The translations under genes were made by a program, and so were the position numbers. A stretch of 64,000 nt of DNA. It comes from Angiostrongylus vasorum (Eukaryota > Nematoda > Chromadorea > Rhabditida > Metastrongylidae). The stretch spans positions 620,001 to 684,000 of the forward strand of contig JADANN010000098.1 in the NCBI GenBank assembly GCA_018806985.1. The letters are read 5' to 3'. The notes below the pieces were generated by a model that was given only the letters and a program-made list of their open reading frames with translations, ran no database searches and was not told the DNA's origin. Positions 47,630-56,539 of the stretch are shown here, piece after piece (the first letter of the stretch is position 1; the number at the start of each line of letters is the position of its first letter).

Positions 47630-50373
47630 GTATATATATGTACATGTATATATAAACACGTAAAAATAAATGCGAATCGGTAGTGACAGTGATAGGACGA
47701 ACACTTGCAGTGGCGATGATCATCACGAATACGGTGCTGCTTCGATTCCATTCTAGACTCACTAAGCCTCTCATCCGTTTGGGGTTGGGGAATCGGTACC
47801 GGATTTGTCCGGAAAACAAGTCACTCTCTGCAACCCAAATGGGAACACTCTCGATCGGCTATCTCTGGATTCCAGTGGGAATCGACTCGGCCAGCATGCA
47901 TTGTACGACATTCAAGATGAAATGAAAATCTTCACTCATCAGCTGAAGCCACACATTAGGGATGCAAAACATCAGTGGATGATAGAAGCGAAGAAACGAA
48001 TCGAATGTTAGAAGTGCTGGGATCCGCACAGTATATGTGAACACGGGTCGTGTAAAATAAATAAAGTAGAAAATATGTGAAGATGGGTAATTTGAAATAA
48101 ACAAATAACAAGTGACAAAGCTTACCATACAAATCATGAGATATTTTTTCCAAGAATGCTCTGTCCAGCATAGCTGCCTCAATATTCGTGTGATTGGTGT
48201 GCTTTCTAATGAATTCCACAACCGGCAGAGGGCAGTAGAACGGAGATTTCCTTGCTGTAGAAATAAAAGGTGTTCAAGGAACGACCAAAAACGCATCCTA
48301 ACAATAATCACATTACAAACTATAAATTAAAATCATTTGTTCAGCTTCGAAACATACGGCGCAATTCCCACTATTTCATGCCAGCAACCATAAATAAGAC
48401 TTCAGTAAACTTCTACTTACTAACTATTTGTAGAACTGGAGCTGCCTGTTCTCCGTCTTTGCTGACCAGCCTGAAAAACTCAATCACAGCAGTTGTTAGC
48501 GAATTTAAGCTTTATTTAAGAACTGAATTAAAGTAAAACTAGATGTTTTCACAAAGAAGAACAAAACAAACCAAACATTCTTCTCACAGCCACTCTTAAC
48601 GCACTTTCCTTCTCCTATCTTTAAGTCCTTATCGACAGAGCTCTCAAAAAATTTGTTGGTAAAATTGTAGTTGTCACTGAAATGAGTGGACAAGAATTGT
48701 TAGAAAATTCAGCAGCTCCTGCAAAGTGAAAAATTATGAAGACAATGTCTTCGAAGGACATTTAGTGACTATAGCATATGCTTCAAAGTTCCTTCTTATG
48801 GATTGGAATTGGTGTGTCGTAAGGTTTAATAGAAACGACAAAGTCGATATCGTTGACCAACTAGAACCAAATCATACTAGCCCATGGAAGAGTGAAGTAT
48901 GATGGATTGATCACGGCAATCATTAACCCGTCATAAAGAGACTGACTCGTCATAACCTCGAAGAAACCAAAAGCTTCACGAAGATCCCCTTCATCTTCAT
49001 TTTGTCTCAAGCCTTTTATACGAACGCAAATGAAACTGCTGCAGTACTTCAACTACTGAAATAGAAAGCAAAGCAACATTTGTATTCATCTTTTCAAAAG
49101 CAGATGCCCAACAACAGAAAGGATAGTAGAATGAATGAGAAGGCTCACTGGCTTCATCTTAAACATAACTTCTCCGTCCTGCTCCGTTATTCTGCAACCA
49201 ATGGAGTTAAACGTATTCCCAAGATCGTACACGTGTTTGGAACGTTCCTCTCCGAAATGGTCCAAATTATCAGTAACCAGCTGTTTGAAGAGTGCAAACA
49301 GTGCATGACGTCGTTGCTGATTGAGAAACTGAAAACCAAATGCGTGCCTTGGTAACCACAGGTACTCCTTCGATCACGATCAAGTAGCGCTAACTCTTGT
49401 TTAGGACCTCTTGTTTCATCTTTTTGCTCACTCTGCACAAGCCTACTGACATCAATGTGCTATCGACTCACAAATTCAGGAGCACGCGACAAATCCATGT
49501 AAACTCCATTCTTCCCTATTGGCAACCTCCTATGGATGAGGAAATCGCATCCACTTGTCTGTCAGTGTAAGCGGCTCGTCCACCTCTGGAGTGAATTCCA
49601 AACTCTTGCCGATGTTTAGTTTGCTGTCTTGCTACAGAGCTACTGCGATGAGGTGACATAGTCACAACCTTCGGAACGGTAGAACTCGTCGACGGAGCAG
49701 CAGTTGCGGCTCCAGACGTTTTTCCCTTAATAAACACTTACACAATGTTAATAAGATCAAGTTAAAAAAGTAACGAAGACTGCTAGTAGCATGTGCAATA
49801 TCAGCTTATACAGTAGCAATATGACCCAGTTTTAGGTAGAAATGCACCACATTTGGTTTCAAATGTCGTCACCATAAATCAGAAAAAGCTGCGACATCTT
49901 TTTCATGGCATTTCTTGATATGTGAAGCTCATGACACCCCGCCAGATCATTCAAGATCAATGGTACTACTAGCACTTTCTACAACTTCAAAAATCAAAGG
50001 TGTTATTCTTTCGCCTAAGGCATCGGTATAAATGAGTACTTTGGAGCAAATGAGCAGCATTTCACCAGTGGTACTACTTGTCTTTTTCATTCCTCTTAGG
50101 AATTTTGACCCGAACTTCTCGTAGTGGATCCATGAGAAGGCATGAATTTTAAAGAGTTATGTACGTAGAGCAACAAATTAGTACGGAAATGACGCCAGCT
50201 CCGGTGTCTGCTTCACTCATGAAAATGGTCCAAGTAAGTCGTACAGAAGTTCTCTAACTAACGGGATTAATAACGACCACTATCTTGTTAGAAGCCTTCC
50301 AATTTCCCTCAAAGCGACTCACCTCAACTGTTTTCTTTGGTCTGCCAGCTCTTTCCTTTTCGGTCTTCGTCAT
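35277..50373 (-). CDS. WAGO-type Argonaute gene, 23 exons, two in-frame stops
   Basis: Small-RNA-guided Argonaute of the worm-specific clade. Exons, 5' to 3': 50323-50373, 49555-49725, 49149-49328, 48928-49052, 48605-48676, 48421-48470, 48126-48254, 46854-46932, 46580-46778, 46366-46485, 46022-46099, 45823-45905, 44606-44725, 41079-41143, 40911-40972, 39763-39869, 39570-39687, 39419-39462, 38589-38703, 35940-36058, 35724-35868, 35464-35568, 35277-35369. From the third exon on, every junction keeps phase: about 735 codons covering N, PAZ, MID and PIWI, plus 70-odd N-terminal codons that are low-complexity. Start ATG 50373 is the first Met in an open exon; an upstream exon is possible. TAA at 46637-46639 (PAZ) and TAG at 39834-39836 (MID/PIWI) interrupt the frame, so this may be a pseudogene. 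One short PIWI exon may be missing between 39570 and 39462. Confidence 0.85.
36117..38545 (+). mobile_element. RTE-A LINE, 5'-trunc, antisense in Argonaute intron
   Basis: RTE-clade retrotransposon filling nearly all of the Argonaute intron 36059-38588. 36140-36706 encodes the second half of the AP endonuclease ([24 protein letters not shown]). Then come the RT N-terminal region (36697-37461; [30 protein letters not shown]), [11 protein letters not shown] (37635-37670), the catalytic FADD at 37753-37764, and the C-terminus ([14 protein letters not shown], stop 38538-38540). Frame changes near 36.70, 37.45, 37.70 and 37.93 kb, plus stops, make it inactive. The endonuclease N-terminal half is missing. 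Confidence 0.9.
40085..40640 (-). mobile_element. RTE-A LINE fragment in Argonaute intron
   Basis: Minus-strand pieces of the RTE-A ORF. 40634-40296 has [20 protein letters not shown] and [18 protein letters not shown], the region after the FADD motif. 40210-40085 corresponds to the C-terminal WxEFFxK segment. The part between them is deleted. It lies in the intron 39870-40910. Confidence 0.65.
41520..41615 (+). mobile_element. Diverged PLE terminus
   Basis: CGCCTCTGAAGAAAATGAAG GGGCCGAAACGCTAG resembles the PLE end but with a different stem II, followed by AGCATTTCCCTGTAGAATC. It may come from a second PLE family. Confidence 0.4.
42145..42390. mobile_element. SINE-4 single-arm copy in Argonaute intron
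   Basis: GACGGGTAATTGCTGATGGC, GTGGTGGTGAATGCGTTAAC, TTCGCAAATATCTCAGTATC and a tail with CCCGACCGTGAAAAATTGCA GTAGGCAGTGAAT. The open frame 42184-42378 lies within it. Confidence 0.6.
42460..43010 (-). pseudogene. Mariner transposase relic
   Basis: Minus-strand remains of a Tc1/mariner transposase in order: [11 protein letters not shown] (cf. the DEKWIL motif), [14 protein letters not shown], then [20 protein letters not shown] (cf. HPPYSPDLAPSDYHLF) and [12 protein letters not shown]. The normal HHDNARPH stretch is unrecognisable (FLYEKTRPL), so the second catalytic Asp appears lost. Stops and frame changes occur. It lies in the Argonaute intron 41144-44605. Confidence 0.75.
43011..44605. 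other. Argonaute intron; minisatellite, no exon seen
   Basis: AT-rich intron. 44451-44522 is an imperfect minisatellite of CCTTATA / CCTATCCCC units. The open frames at 43341-43550 and 44023-44238 are unsupported. Confidence 0.5.
44451..44522. repeat. Minisatellite, CCCTTATAcctat-like units
   Basis: Alternating CCCTTATA, CCTATCCCC and CCTTATAT units, about six to eight imperfect repeats, inside an Argonaute intron and about 80 bases downstream of exon 44606-44725 in gene orientation. Confidence 0.6.
44726..45822. other. Argonaute intron; no exon needed
   Basis: The exons on either side (45823-45905 and 44606-44725) join in phase as NQAS-DFYHAL, so no exon is required here. I considered and dropped a candidate near 45720-45775. 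Confidence 0.5.
46022..46932 (-). CDS. Argonaute PAZ and linker-2 exons
   Basis: Exon 46854-46932: [19 protein letters not shown], linker 1. Exon 46580-46778: [20 protein letters not shown], the PAZ motif VxxYFxxxY, then [21 protein letters not shown], where Argonautes normally have YxPLELxxIxxGQR. The stop therefore replaces the conserved Glu (a single G to T change from GAA would do it). Exon 46366-46485: [17 protein letters not shown] through DNGYFSSFG. Exon 46022-46099: [20 protein letters not shown], equivalent to FGIxIxxxxxxxxGRVLxxPxI of other Argonautes. The hydrophobic stretch in the open frame at 46927-46637 is an 75-base intron (46779-46853) and not a membrane segment. Confidence 0.85.
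47165..47520 (+). mobile_element. SINE-3 copy, decayed
   Basis: Has AAGCCTCTCATCCCAATAAG ATTCGGAAATTG, a body, and an end GATCCCAAAACTAGGTGTGA ACGGGTCG in common with 47678-48075. It lies in the Argonaute intron 46933-48125. Confidence 0.5.
47583..47665. repeat. CT/TA microsatellite
   Basis: (CT)n followed by a long (TA)n with TATATG interruptions. The Tyr/Ile-rich open frames across it (47516-47819) are by-products of the repeat. Confidence 0.9.
47678..48075 (+). mobile_element. SINE-3 copy, well preserved
   Basis: tRNA-like head with CTTCGATTCC, then GGGGAATCGGTACCGGATTT GTC, a body with GTACGACATTCAAGATGAAA, and an end AGAAGTGCTGGGATCCGCAC A, GGGTCGTGTAAAATAAATAA. It is directly beside the microsatellite and 50 bp from Argonaute exon 48126-48254. 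Confidence 0.65.
48126..50373 (-). CDS. Argonaute N-terminal exons
   Basis: First coding exon [17 protein letters not shown]. The second (49555-49725) is Ser/Thr/Ala-rich and disordered. The exon 49149-49328 has [20 protein letters not shown] and VYDLGNTF; 48928-49052 ends [14 protein letters not shown]; 48605-48676 has [10 protein letters not shown]; 48421-48470 and 48126-48254 have [20 protein letters not shown]. The order matches the N domain and first linker of worm Argonautes (YDG/YDL-x-G-x-x-F; EVLTSQ-like; P-x-x-VVEFI). A possible extra exon at 49357-49432 ([17 protein letters not shown]) breaks phase and is left out. The second exon's donor may be 49555 or 49527. Confidence 0.75.
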
Positions 50374-50410
50374 CAGTGAAGTGATGTTATCAAGCAGGTC
50401 CACGGTAAAC

Positions 50411-51320
50411 CTATAAGTTCAAATAAAGAGGAAAAATGAAAAAAGAACCCTCTATAAACCACAGAAATCGCTCGGAGGAATGCTAGAGAGCACTGGACAA
50501 CAGCTATTATGATGACTACAAAAAATTAGATGATAGCAAAAAATATCGTGTAAATATGCATACGAAAGGAAGGTGAGGCGACTCCGCGGTGGCACCACTC
50601 CACATCGGCCCGTTTGATAAGCTCCTTACAAGTAAAAGCAAAACCACATTTTGATAATAAATCTGGTAGAGGGTACGGAAACCAAGAATAATCAATCGAC
50701 GCTCGCGCGGGCCCGCACAAGACTGACGCCGAAGACGTCGCCCGCTATCGATCGCACCTAGTGATCTACGTGGTCGATGTTCTGCCTAACAATCATTTCG
50801 CTCTTCGCTTTCGATTTATGTAGGAGACAAAACCGTGAATCGACTTTCGATAGTCACAAGAAAACAGTAATCTGTTTGAGAATACTGAGGCGCCAGATGT
50901 GGACACCGAGAAGGTGAAAGAGAGGAAGGAAAGCGTACAGATCGGGTAGATCGACCACACTCAATGAAAGCGCTATGGATAAGAAATGCATCATCCCTCA
51001 TGATAATCAACCAAGTGGAGAGATACTGATACCGCAGTGACATGTTCATCACGTCTAAAAACAAGTTCTCAGCAGTTTTGTTTACAATTCTTTTGCTTCG
51101 GTAACGGATGTCATTACACGTAGATCATTGTCGGTGTGCTAAACACGCCATGAGGATAATTCATAGACAACCGGACGTCCAAGGACAATGAATTTCTGAC
51201 CCAAGGACTCGAGCGCGTGCCATTAAAGTCCTCATTCGTCGCCATCAGGAGCCAGAGAAGTCCAGCACGCTCCTACCATCATTGAACAAACGTAAAAATT
51301 TTAACACCTTCGAGTTGACA
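50411..51320. other. Argonaute upstream region; no gene seen
   Basis: Should contain the Argonaute promoter and any 5' untranslated exon, but no defined motif stands out. Open frames at 50526-50720 and 50816-51064 have no supporting features. Confidence 0.4.
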
Positions 51321-51379
51321 TAATCTAATTCTTCCGTCGGATAGACGAAAAAGACATCGTAATGTGTACAAAAAAAAAC

Positions 51380-51650
51380 AAAAGCTCACGGCTTTGATAA
51401 GTTCAGAGCCATGCACTCGACTTAATTAAGCATCATCAAAGACGACTGGATGCATATCTGGTGTATACAATGACTGATAGTGGCTCAATGATGTATCAAG
51501 TGAGTGCGCTACATTCCCAGACAGGTCTGGTACATTCGCCTACCGCGGAGGGATGGTGGGCCTTGTGAGCCGGATTCGGTAAGTTGGTCGCTCAATCGAA
51601 CCCATATGTGCTGCAGGAGGTCTCGAACCCTTGCGCTACTCACGCCTTCG
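51380..51650 (-). mobile_element. SINE-1 copy (left partner)
   Basis: Minus-strand SINE-1 with TACCGCGGAGGGATGGTGGG CC and head GCGCTACTCACGCC on the plus strand. It is nearly the same as 56270-56528, including the RTE-A end that follows it, so the two are a duplicated unit. Confidence 0.7.
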
Positions 51651-51659
51651 CTTTGTTAT

Positions 51660-52393
51660 ATGTGTTCACCTGTATCACACGCAGACCCGTTGATCGTCGA
51701 GAAACTCGAGTGAGCACCAGTAAATCTTTCATTTTTCTCTGTCACGTGCAAGAGTGGCCCAGTTGATTCTGCTCACTGCAGGGACTGTTGAGTATCATAT
51801 CTTTCTTCCTGGCTTTTCGTGAAGAACTCCGACCATCGCGTCGGTGGTCTTCCTGCTGTGTGTTCGACTTGCCGAGGAATCCAGCTAACGGCTCTTGTCC
51901 ATCGGTTGTCGTTAATAAGCATTACGAGTCCGGCCCACCTTATCTTCGACTGCTTGGCCTCCAGAACGGCATCTTTGATTTTTGATCGTTGAAACAGGTC
52001 GGAGCTTCGGATCCCTTCCCTTACTTGTGCGACAAAGGGTACTCCTAGCATCATCCTTTGGATGGCGCATCCAACAACGCCGAGTGATCTTTCATTCTGC
52101 TTAGGCAGTGACTAGGCTTCTTATGCATGCGTAAAGGTTGGGAGTACCGTTGAGTCGAGAAGGTGGGCACGGAGTACGGTGTTCCTTGTTCTCCTCACTA
52201 AATCCTCGATGCTCTTGAAAGCTTGTCAATCCGCTCGTTTCCTTCTGCTCAACTCCGGGGCTGCGTCGTTCATCGCGTTGGTTTCCCGGCGTAGATAGAC
52301 GTAACTGGAGCATTCGGAGATATTCGTTCCGTTGAGCGTGAATGGGGCGTGCGAAACCAATTCGTTTCCATTTCTATCGATTCCACGTGCGCG
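51660..52393 (-). mobile_element. RTE-A LINE 3' part (left partner)
   Basis: Minus-strand RTE-A C-terminal region: APFTLNGTNISECSSYVYL and [14 protein letters not shown] (52360-52230), TVLPTFTHA (52150), VGCAIQRMMLGVPFVAQVRE (52070-52010), SKIRWAGLVMLINDNRWTR (51960-51890), [15 protein letters not shown] (51850-51800). Truncated on its 5' side near 52393, where it meets the head of another SINE-1. Confidence 0.85.
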
Positions 52394-52427
52394 TAGCCGG
52401 GCGCCTCCGACCACTGCTCCACACGCG
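52394..52427 (-). mobile_element. SINE-1 head remnant at RTE/PLE junction
   Basis: GGGCGCCTCCGACCACTGCT CCACACGC on the plus strand equals the tRNA-like head seen at 31385-31415. It separates the RTE-A truncation from the PLE and may mark a recombination point. Confidence 0.5.
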
Positions 52428-53240
52428 CGCCTAGAAGAATCGGTAGCAATAGTTATAATACCACCGAATACTCTTCTTCGTCAGTTAGTTCGTAACCGCC
52501 TTTATGACCGTCTATGCAAAAAAGAAAGTTGCGTAATTTGTCCTTACGGCAGGGACGGTGACCGTACGTGTTCAAGTACGATATACCTGATTTTCTGCGT
52601 TACCTGCGGAGATGAATATATTGGCGAAACGGACATCCCTTTATGTATCTGCATAAAACAACACCTAGGTGGTAAACAAAAAAGCATGACAAGGCACGCC
52701 ACTAGGGACGCATAGGATACAAAGGCATAGCGGAGACGACTTTGATATAAATTCGCTATCCTAGGATGCCAAAACACGAGTTTTTGGATAAATGCGAAAA
52801 AACCCTACAATGAACAGCAGGGAGGAATGCTCCAAAATCACACGTGATCTCGCCCCGTACCTGAGCATCGATCGTTGGTGTGGGGAGGCGCAGTCGTCAA
52901 CCATATGCGACTCTGATCAGTGGCTCTTCCTCATTGGAAACACTTAAAAACGGTGGGTTTTTTCGAGAAGCTGTTGACCATGTGACGTCATTTAGATTCT
53001 CATCTTTCTGTATGTGTTATTGAAGCGTTTGACCTAGTAAATTGCGTACCACTATACCCTTCCAGGCTCTTAAAAAGGCGATACTGCCGAAACATCAGCT
53101 ACCGTTGTGTTGTATGCGTTATATTTGTAAGGAAGTAAACGTGTGCTGAATAACCACCTCGCGATTGTTGTAAAAAAGAGAACGACAGATTTACAATCCG
53201 ATGCTGAGGTTAATCGTAAGTCGATCTTGGGAACTGTTGA
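52428..53240 (+). repeat. PLE left terminal repeat (pLTR) with GIY-YIG region
   Basis: About 810 bp that recurs in the same orientation at about 55387-56218. It contains the PLE segment PPNTLLRQLVRNRLYD, a GIY-YIG-type stretch CVTCGDEYIGETDIPLCI (52590-52650), the 3' untranslated region, the decayed hammerhead-like motif near 53063-53102, and then the sequence that opens the element (GGAAGTAAACGTGTG to GATCTTGGGAACT). Partial tandem copies forming a pseudo-LTR are characteristic of Penelope-like elements. Confidence 0.75.
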
Positions 53241-56218
53241 AAGATGTACCAGCAAGACATTTTCGACTTGTGAAGGAAACGCTGTCACTAAGACAAAAGA
53301 TTCTCTTAGGCATACCGCAGATTCACTTTCTCCGCTGCTGTTTTCAACATCGAATTATGCCAAAGTTTATAAAACGAAACGACTTCACGAGATATGCAGT
53401 TAACCAGAGGACAACCAACAAGAGGCATCGATATGGAACTACTTCGAGGTGCACTACGAAGCAAGCAGAACGAGATGTTCGCCAGAATGAAGAAGTGTTA
53501 GACGAAGGAACATTTTTGTGCTTTGTATTTGGAGGATCGCCTTTGGACGAGAATAGTTGGTGAATCAATACTGACATGCGATTTTATGAGGTCCAGTGCT
53601 AAAATGGCTTTACAGCTTAAGTTTGACAATCTGTTGACTAATTCGCGTGTATCGGCTTCAAGAAATCACAGACAAACGAACTTTGCAAGGAGTCAAAATA
53701 CAGTTGATAATGCATCAAGAAAATTTAGGGTCACCGTGACTGGGGGGCATTACAAAACCTGAGGGTGCGCGTTCGCTATTGGAATTGGGCCCAAACTTTG
53801 CACCATCACAGCCCATTTCTAAAACGACACTGCGTAGGATAGCATGCAACCTTTATGAGCTTCAAGATCGACTACGCTATCAGGCCAAACGAGGAACATC
53901 AAATAGAGACGAAAACCAAGAGATGGCGACATTACCATCATCTACTTTTTCCTAGAACGTTTTGTACACAGCAGGACCCTAACGACGGAATTGACACAAA
54001 ATTCCGCATGTTTTCGGACAGCATTCTCAGCACTCTTAATCACTATCGCGGTAGAAGAGTTATGTCTAACTTTACTGCCGCACAAAAAATGTTGCGTGCG
54101 AGAAATTAGAGATTTAATAAATTCGAAGGCTATTAAAGCGAGAGAGTTCGTAATCATTCCTCGCCAGCTAGATGTTAAGATAACTGAAGAACATCTTAGT
54201 GATGTTACCCTTCATCGCCCATCATCTGAAAAGGAATACAAAAGCCAATAGCGAAAATTAAACAATCAATGGGTCAAAGTGGCAAAGGCAACAGGCTTAA
54301 AATCATCGGTTATTTCGCACTTTAAAGTCAATAGATCAACATACCCCCGTCATATACTTACTTATTGAAACACATAAGTTGGTATCACCTGATGATCTTG
54401 CGTCAATCAATCCGTCATCGTTTAAGATTAGACCCATCATCAGCTGTGTAGACGGGCCAACGGATAGGATAACCTGGTCTCTAAGCCTAGTACTAACCCA
54501 GTTGCTTAAACATATTCCAGCTCACCTCACGAACGCCCAAATATTCCTAGAACGTCTACGTAACGCGTCTCCTAATAATGCGTAAATGATGGAGTTTTTC
54601 GACGTTACCGTGTTGTACACCACCGTATCGAATGACTCCGCAATGCAAGCCGTCTTCGAACTTCTTGTTGAAGATGAAGGAAGAATAAATATGTATGGCT
54701 TGTCCATCCAGCAGCTAATGGCTCTCTTGAAGGAGTGCCTAAATTGCTCGGTTTTCAGATGGTCTGGGAAATATTTCGCGCAAATAAGAGGGTTGGTAAT
54801 GGGACACCGACTGGCAACAAGCCTTGCTATTGCGTTTATGTCTAAGATAGAAGCCCCTGCTCTCGATCTCCGGCCACTACTCTACTGCAGATATGTAGAT
54901 GATTGTTTTATCATCTTTTCTACTCAGGAGGAGATGGACAAATGCTTCGATACTGAACGAGCAGTCGGAGTACATTAAATTAACCAAGAAGAAACCGAAA
55001 AAATTGGCTTTCATTTCTTAAAGTTCAAATCAGTGTATCAAGTAACGGCTACATGACAATGTGGTACCGAAAACCAAGTAACAAGGACATCCTCGTTCAT
55101 TTCCTTTCTTCCCACCCTTCACGCACAAAGAGGGCGCTCGTGAAAAACATGTTTCGAACAGCCACCTCTGTGCGCACAACCAGGGAATTAAAGGGAGAAT
55201 CGCGCGATTTGGCTCGGCAAGTAGCCATCTCCAATGGCTACGAAATAGTAACCCCACGAGATAAGTTTAGAAGGAGAGCTACGCGCCAAAACGAAACGTT
55301 TGGCCAAAAGAAAGTGCCGTTCATGCTGCCCTTTATTAGCGATGAAGTAAACGTAGCTACAAAACGATGCTAAAGAAGGGCAGGCCTATAAGAATCTGTA
55401 GCGATGGTTGAAATACCACCGGATACTCTCCGACGTCAATTAGTTCGTAACTTCCTGCATGACGGTTCCTGTGAAACAACAAACTGCGTAATTTGCCCTT
55501 ACGGCGGCGACTGTGGTTGCATGAGTTCAGGTACGATACACCTGATCTCTTGTAATAACTGCTGAGATGAATATATATTGGCGAAACGGGCACACCTTTT
55601 TTTTATCCGTATAAAAGAACACCTAGATGGCAAACGAAAAGCAAGACAAAGTACCCCACTAGGCACGCAAAGGATACAAAAACACAGTGGAAAAGATTTT
55701 GATGTAAAAGTCGCTATCCTCGCACGGGAGACTAAAACACCAAAGCGTAAATTTCTCGAGGCCTTTTGGATAAATTCCTAAAATCCGAGAATGAATAGCA
55801 GGGAAGAATGCCCTGAGCTAACACGTGATCTAGCCCGTACCTTCGTGTCGATCGTTGATGTGGGGTGGTGCAGTCGTCAACCACATGCGACTCTAAGCGG
55901 CTGTTGTTCCTCGGTGGAAGGCAGGTAAAAAAAGATAGGTTTTCGAGAAGCCGTAGATCTTGTAATTATCGTTCAGATTTTCATCTTTCTGTTTGTACTG
56001 CTGAGGTGTTTGACCTGGTAAATTACATATTATTGTACCCTTCCAGGCTCTGAAGAACGCGATACTGCCAAAACGTCAGCTACCGTTGTGTTGTATACCT
56101 TATGTTTGTAAGGAAGTAACGTGTGCCAAATGACAACCTCGCGATTGCTGTAAAAAAGAGAACGGCAAATTTATAACCCAATTCCGAGATTAATAGAAGA
56201 CCGATCTTGGGAACTCTA
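53241..56218 (+). mobile_element. Penelope-like element, near full length, inactive
   Basis: Encodes, across several frames: an N-terminal domain (about 53236-54250), RT start IRPIISCVDGPTDRITW (54430-54480), motif A FFDVTVLYTT (54595-54625), motif B RGLVMGHRLATSLAIAF (54790-54840), motif C YVDD at 54892-54903, then FLSSHPSRTKRALVKNMFRT (55095-55155), NGYEIVTPR (55233-55259) and a GIY-YIG end RIKEHLDGKRKARQSTPLGT (55605-55665) and LEAFWINS. The 3' end at 56045-56085 has CTGAAGAACGCGATACTGCC AAAACGTC. Stop codons and frameshifts in each part show it cannot produce the roughly 800 residue protein. Confidence 0.8.
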
Positions 56219-56269
56219 ATTCTTTCTTCGGTTAGACGAAAAACGTTATACGAGCAAAAAGGGAATAGC

Positions 56270-56528
56270 TCACGGATAAATCCATAGCTGTGCGTTCGAC
56301 TTAATTAAGCATCATAAGAGGTGACTGAGTGCATATCTGGTTTATACAATCACTGGTGGTGCTCACCGATGTATCAAGTAAGTGTGCTACCCTCCAAGAC
56401 AGGTCTGGTACCAATTCGCCTACCGCGGAGGGATGGTGGGCCTTGTGAGCCGGATCCGGCAAGTTGGTCGCTCAATCGAACCCATACGTGCTGCAGGAGG
56501 CGTCGAACCTTTGCGCTACTCACGCCTC
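56270..56528 (-). mobile_element. SINE-1 copy (right partner)
   Basis: Partner of 51380-51650 with the same flanks. The B box region reads CTCAATCGAACCCATACGTG on the plus strand. Confidence 0.7.
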
Positions 56529-56539
56529 TGCTTTATTAT

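Noticed and set aside
47516..47819. Tyr/Ile-rich open frames
   Set aside because: Produced by the TA microsatellite.
49357..49432. Possible Argonaute N-terminal exon ([11 protein letters not shown])
   Set aside because: Open and with a fair acceptor, but its donor phase does not match the next exon (49328), so it was left out of the model.
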